From assembly GCA_946902875.1 (NCBI GenBank), contig OX336351.1, positions 124,001 to 188,000 of the forward strand: 64,000 nt of DNA, read 5' to 3'. The notes beneath the pieces are model-generated. The model saw only the letters and a program-made list of their open reading frames with translations, searched no databases and had not been told where the DNA came from. Source of the stretch: Nematopogon swammerdamellus (taxonomy: Eukaryota > Arthropoda > Insecta > Lepidoptera > Adelidae). Numbering within the stretch: the first letter of the stretch is position 1; each line of letters starts with the position of its first letter. Positions 63,818 to 64,000 of this stretch are shown in pieces. The position numbers were made by a program, and so were the translations under genes.

Positions 63818-64000
63818 ATACCTCGAATACCTTTAATACCGTCAGAATACCCATTTGAGTTAAAAAGACTGCAATTCCCCCTTAAAGTCTGTTTCGCTAT
63901 GACTATAAATAAAGCTCGGGGGGGGCAAACGCTGCAGATGGCCGGAATGGACTTAAGAGAGGACTGCTTTTCTCACTGACAGTTTTATGTGGCCTGTTCG
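63818..64000 (+). pseudogene. Helitron helicase (PIF1-like) C-terminal fragment
   Basis: IPLIPSEYPFELKRLQFPLK then VCFAMTINKARGGQTLQMAG and MDLREDCFSH, followed after an in-frame TGA (63977) by QFYVACS at the window edge. These are the terminal helicase motifs of Helitron Rep-Hel (FAMTINK-A/S-Q-G-QT; YVA(C/L)SR). Relative to the consensus the Gln-Gly step reads Arg-Gly-Gly in a run of G, and the TGA replaces a Gly codon. Broken; continues to the right. Confidence 0.88.

Overview
The window looks like nuclear DNA from an insect, most likely a moth or butterfly (Lepidoptera). This is inferred from content: intron-containing gene pieces with GT/AG splice sites, several clades of non-LTR retrotransposon, a BEL/Pao LTR element, hAT, piggyBac and pogo-type DNA transposons, a Helitron helicase end, insect TTAGG-type telomere motifs, and small Pol III-type SINEs. 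Almost everything is repetitive. Intact host genes are nearly absent; most long open frames are transposon remnants or chance frames in tandem repeats.

Layout. 1-12.2 kb: five tandem-repeat arrays (about 107-118, 42, 38, 68 and 137 bp units), the last one split by a LINE on the minus strand and by an R2-like, nuclease-bearing retrotransposon ORF. 4.1-15.4 kb: at least three, perhaps four, minus-strand coding exons with phase-compatible splice sites form the 5' part of one low-complexity host gene whose introns hold the arrays. 15.8-22.5 kb: dispersed repeats, a hAT MITE with an 8-bp target duplication, a near-perfect 80-bp satellite and an RTE LINE end. 22.8-33.9 kb: a LINE graveyard (at least six fragments) with a plus-strand GC-rich exon whose end was amplified as a 121-bp minisatellite, and nested insertions (hAT MITE, another TIR element, SINE) that sit inside retrotransposon reading frames. 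32.7-37.4 kb: two more hAT MITEs and a palindromic satellite flanked by inverted THAP-like fragments. 39.7-44.8 kb: a decayed piggyBac and a second nuclease-bearing LINE. 46.6-51.4 kb: a SINE, a 73-bp E-box array, a candidate first exon of a DTWD2-like gene, and a 2.76-kb hAT element that carries an intact LINE-type ORF1. 51.6-64 kb: Helitron-like ends with inverted minisatellites, a BEL/Pao element lacking its reverse transcriptase, a pogo-like element, a TIR element with a transposase tail, and a Helitron helicase fragment at the right edge.

No operon or pathway logic applies. The informative relations are insertion order (who sits inside whom, confirmed by target-site duplications), host splice sites among the repeats, and the origin of satellites from mobile elements or exons. 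All coordinates of repeats are read by eye and may be off by several bases unless a target duplication is stated.
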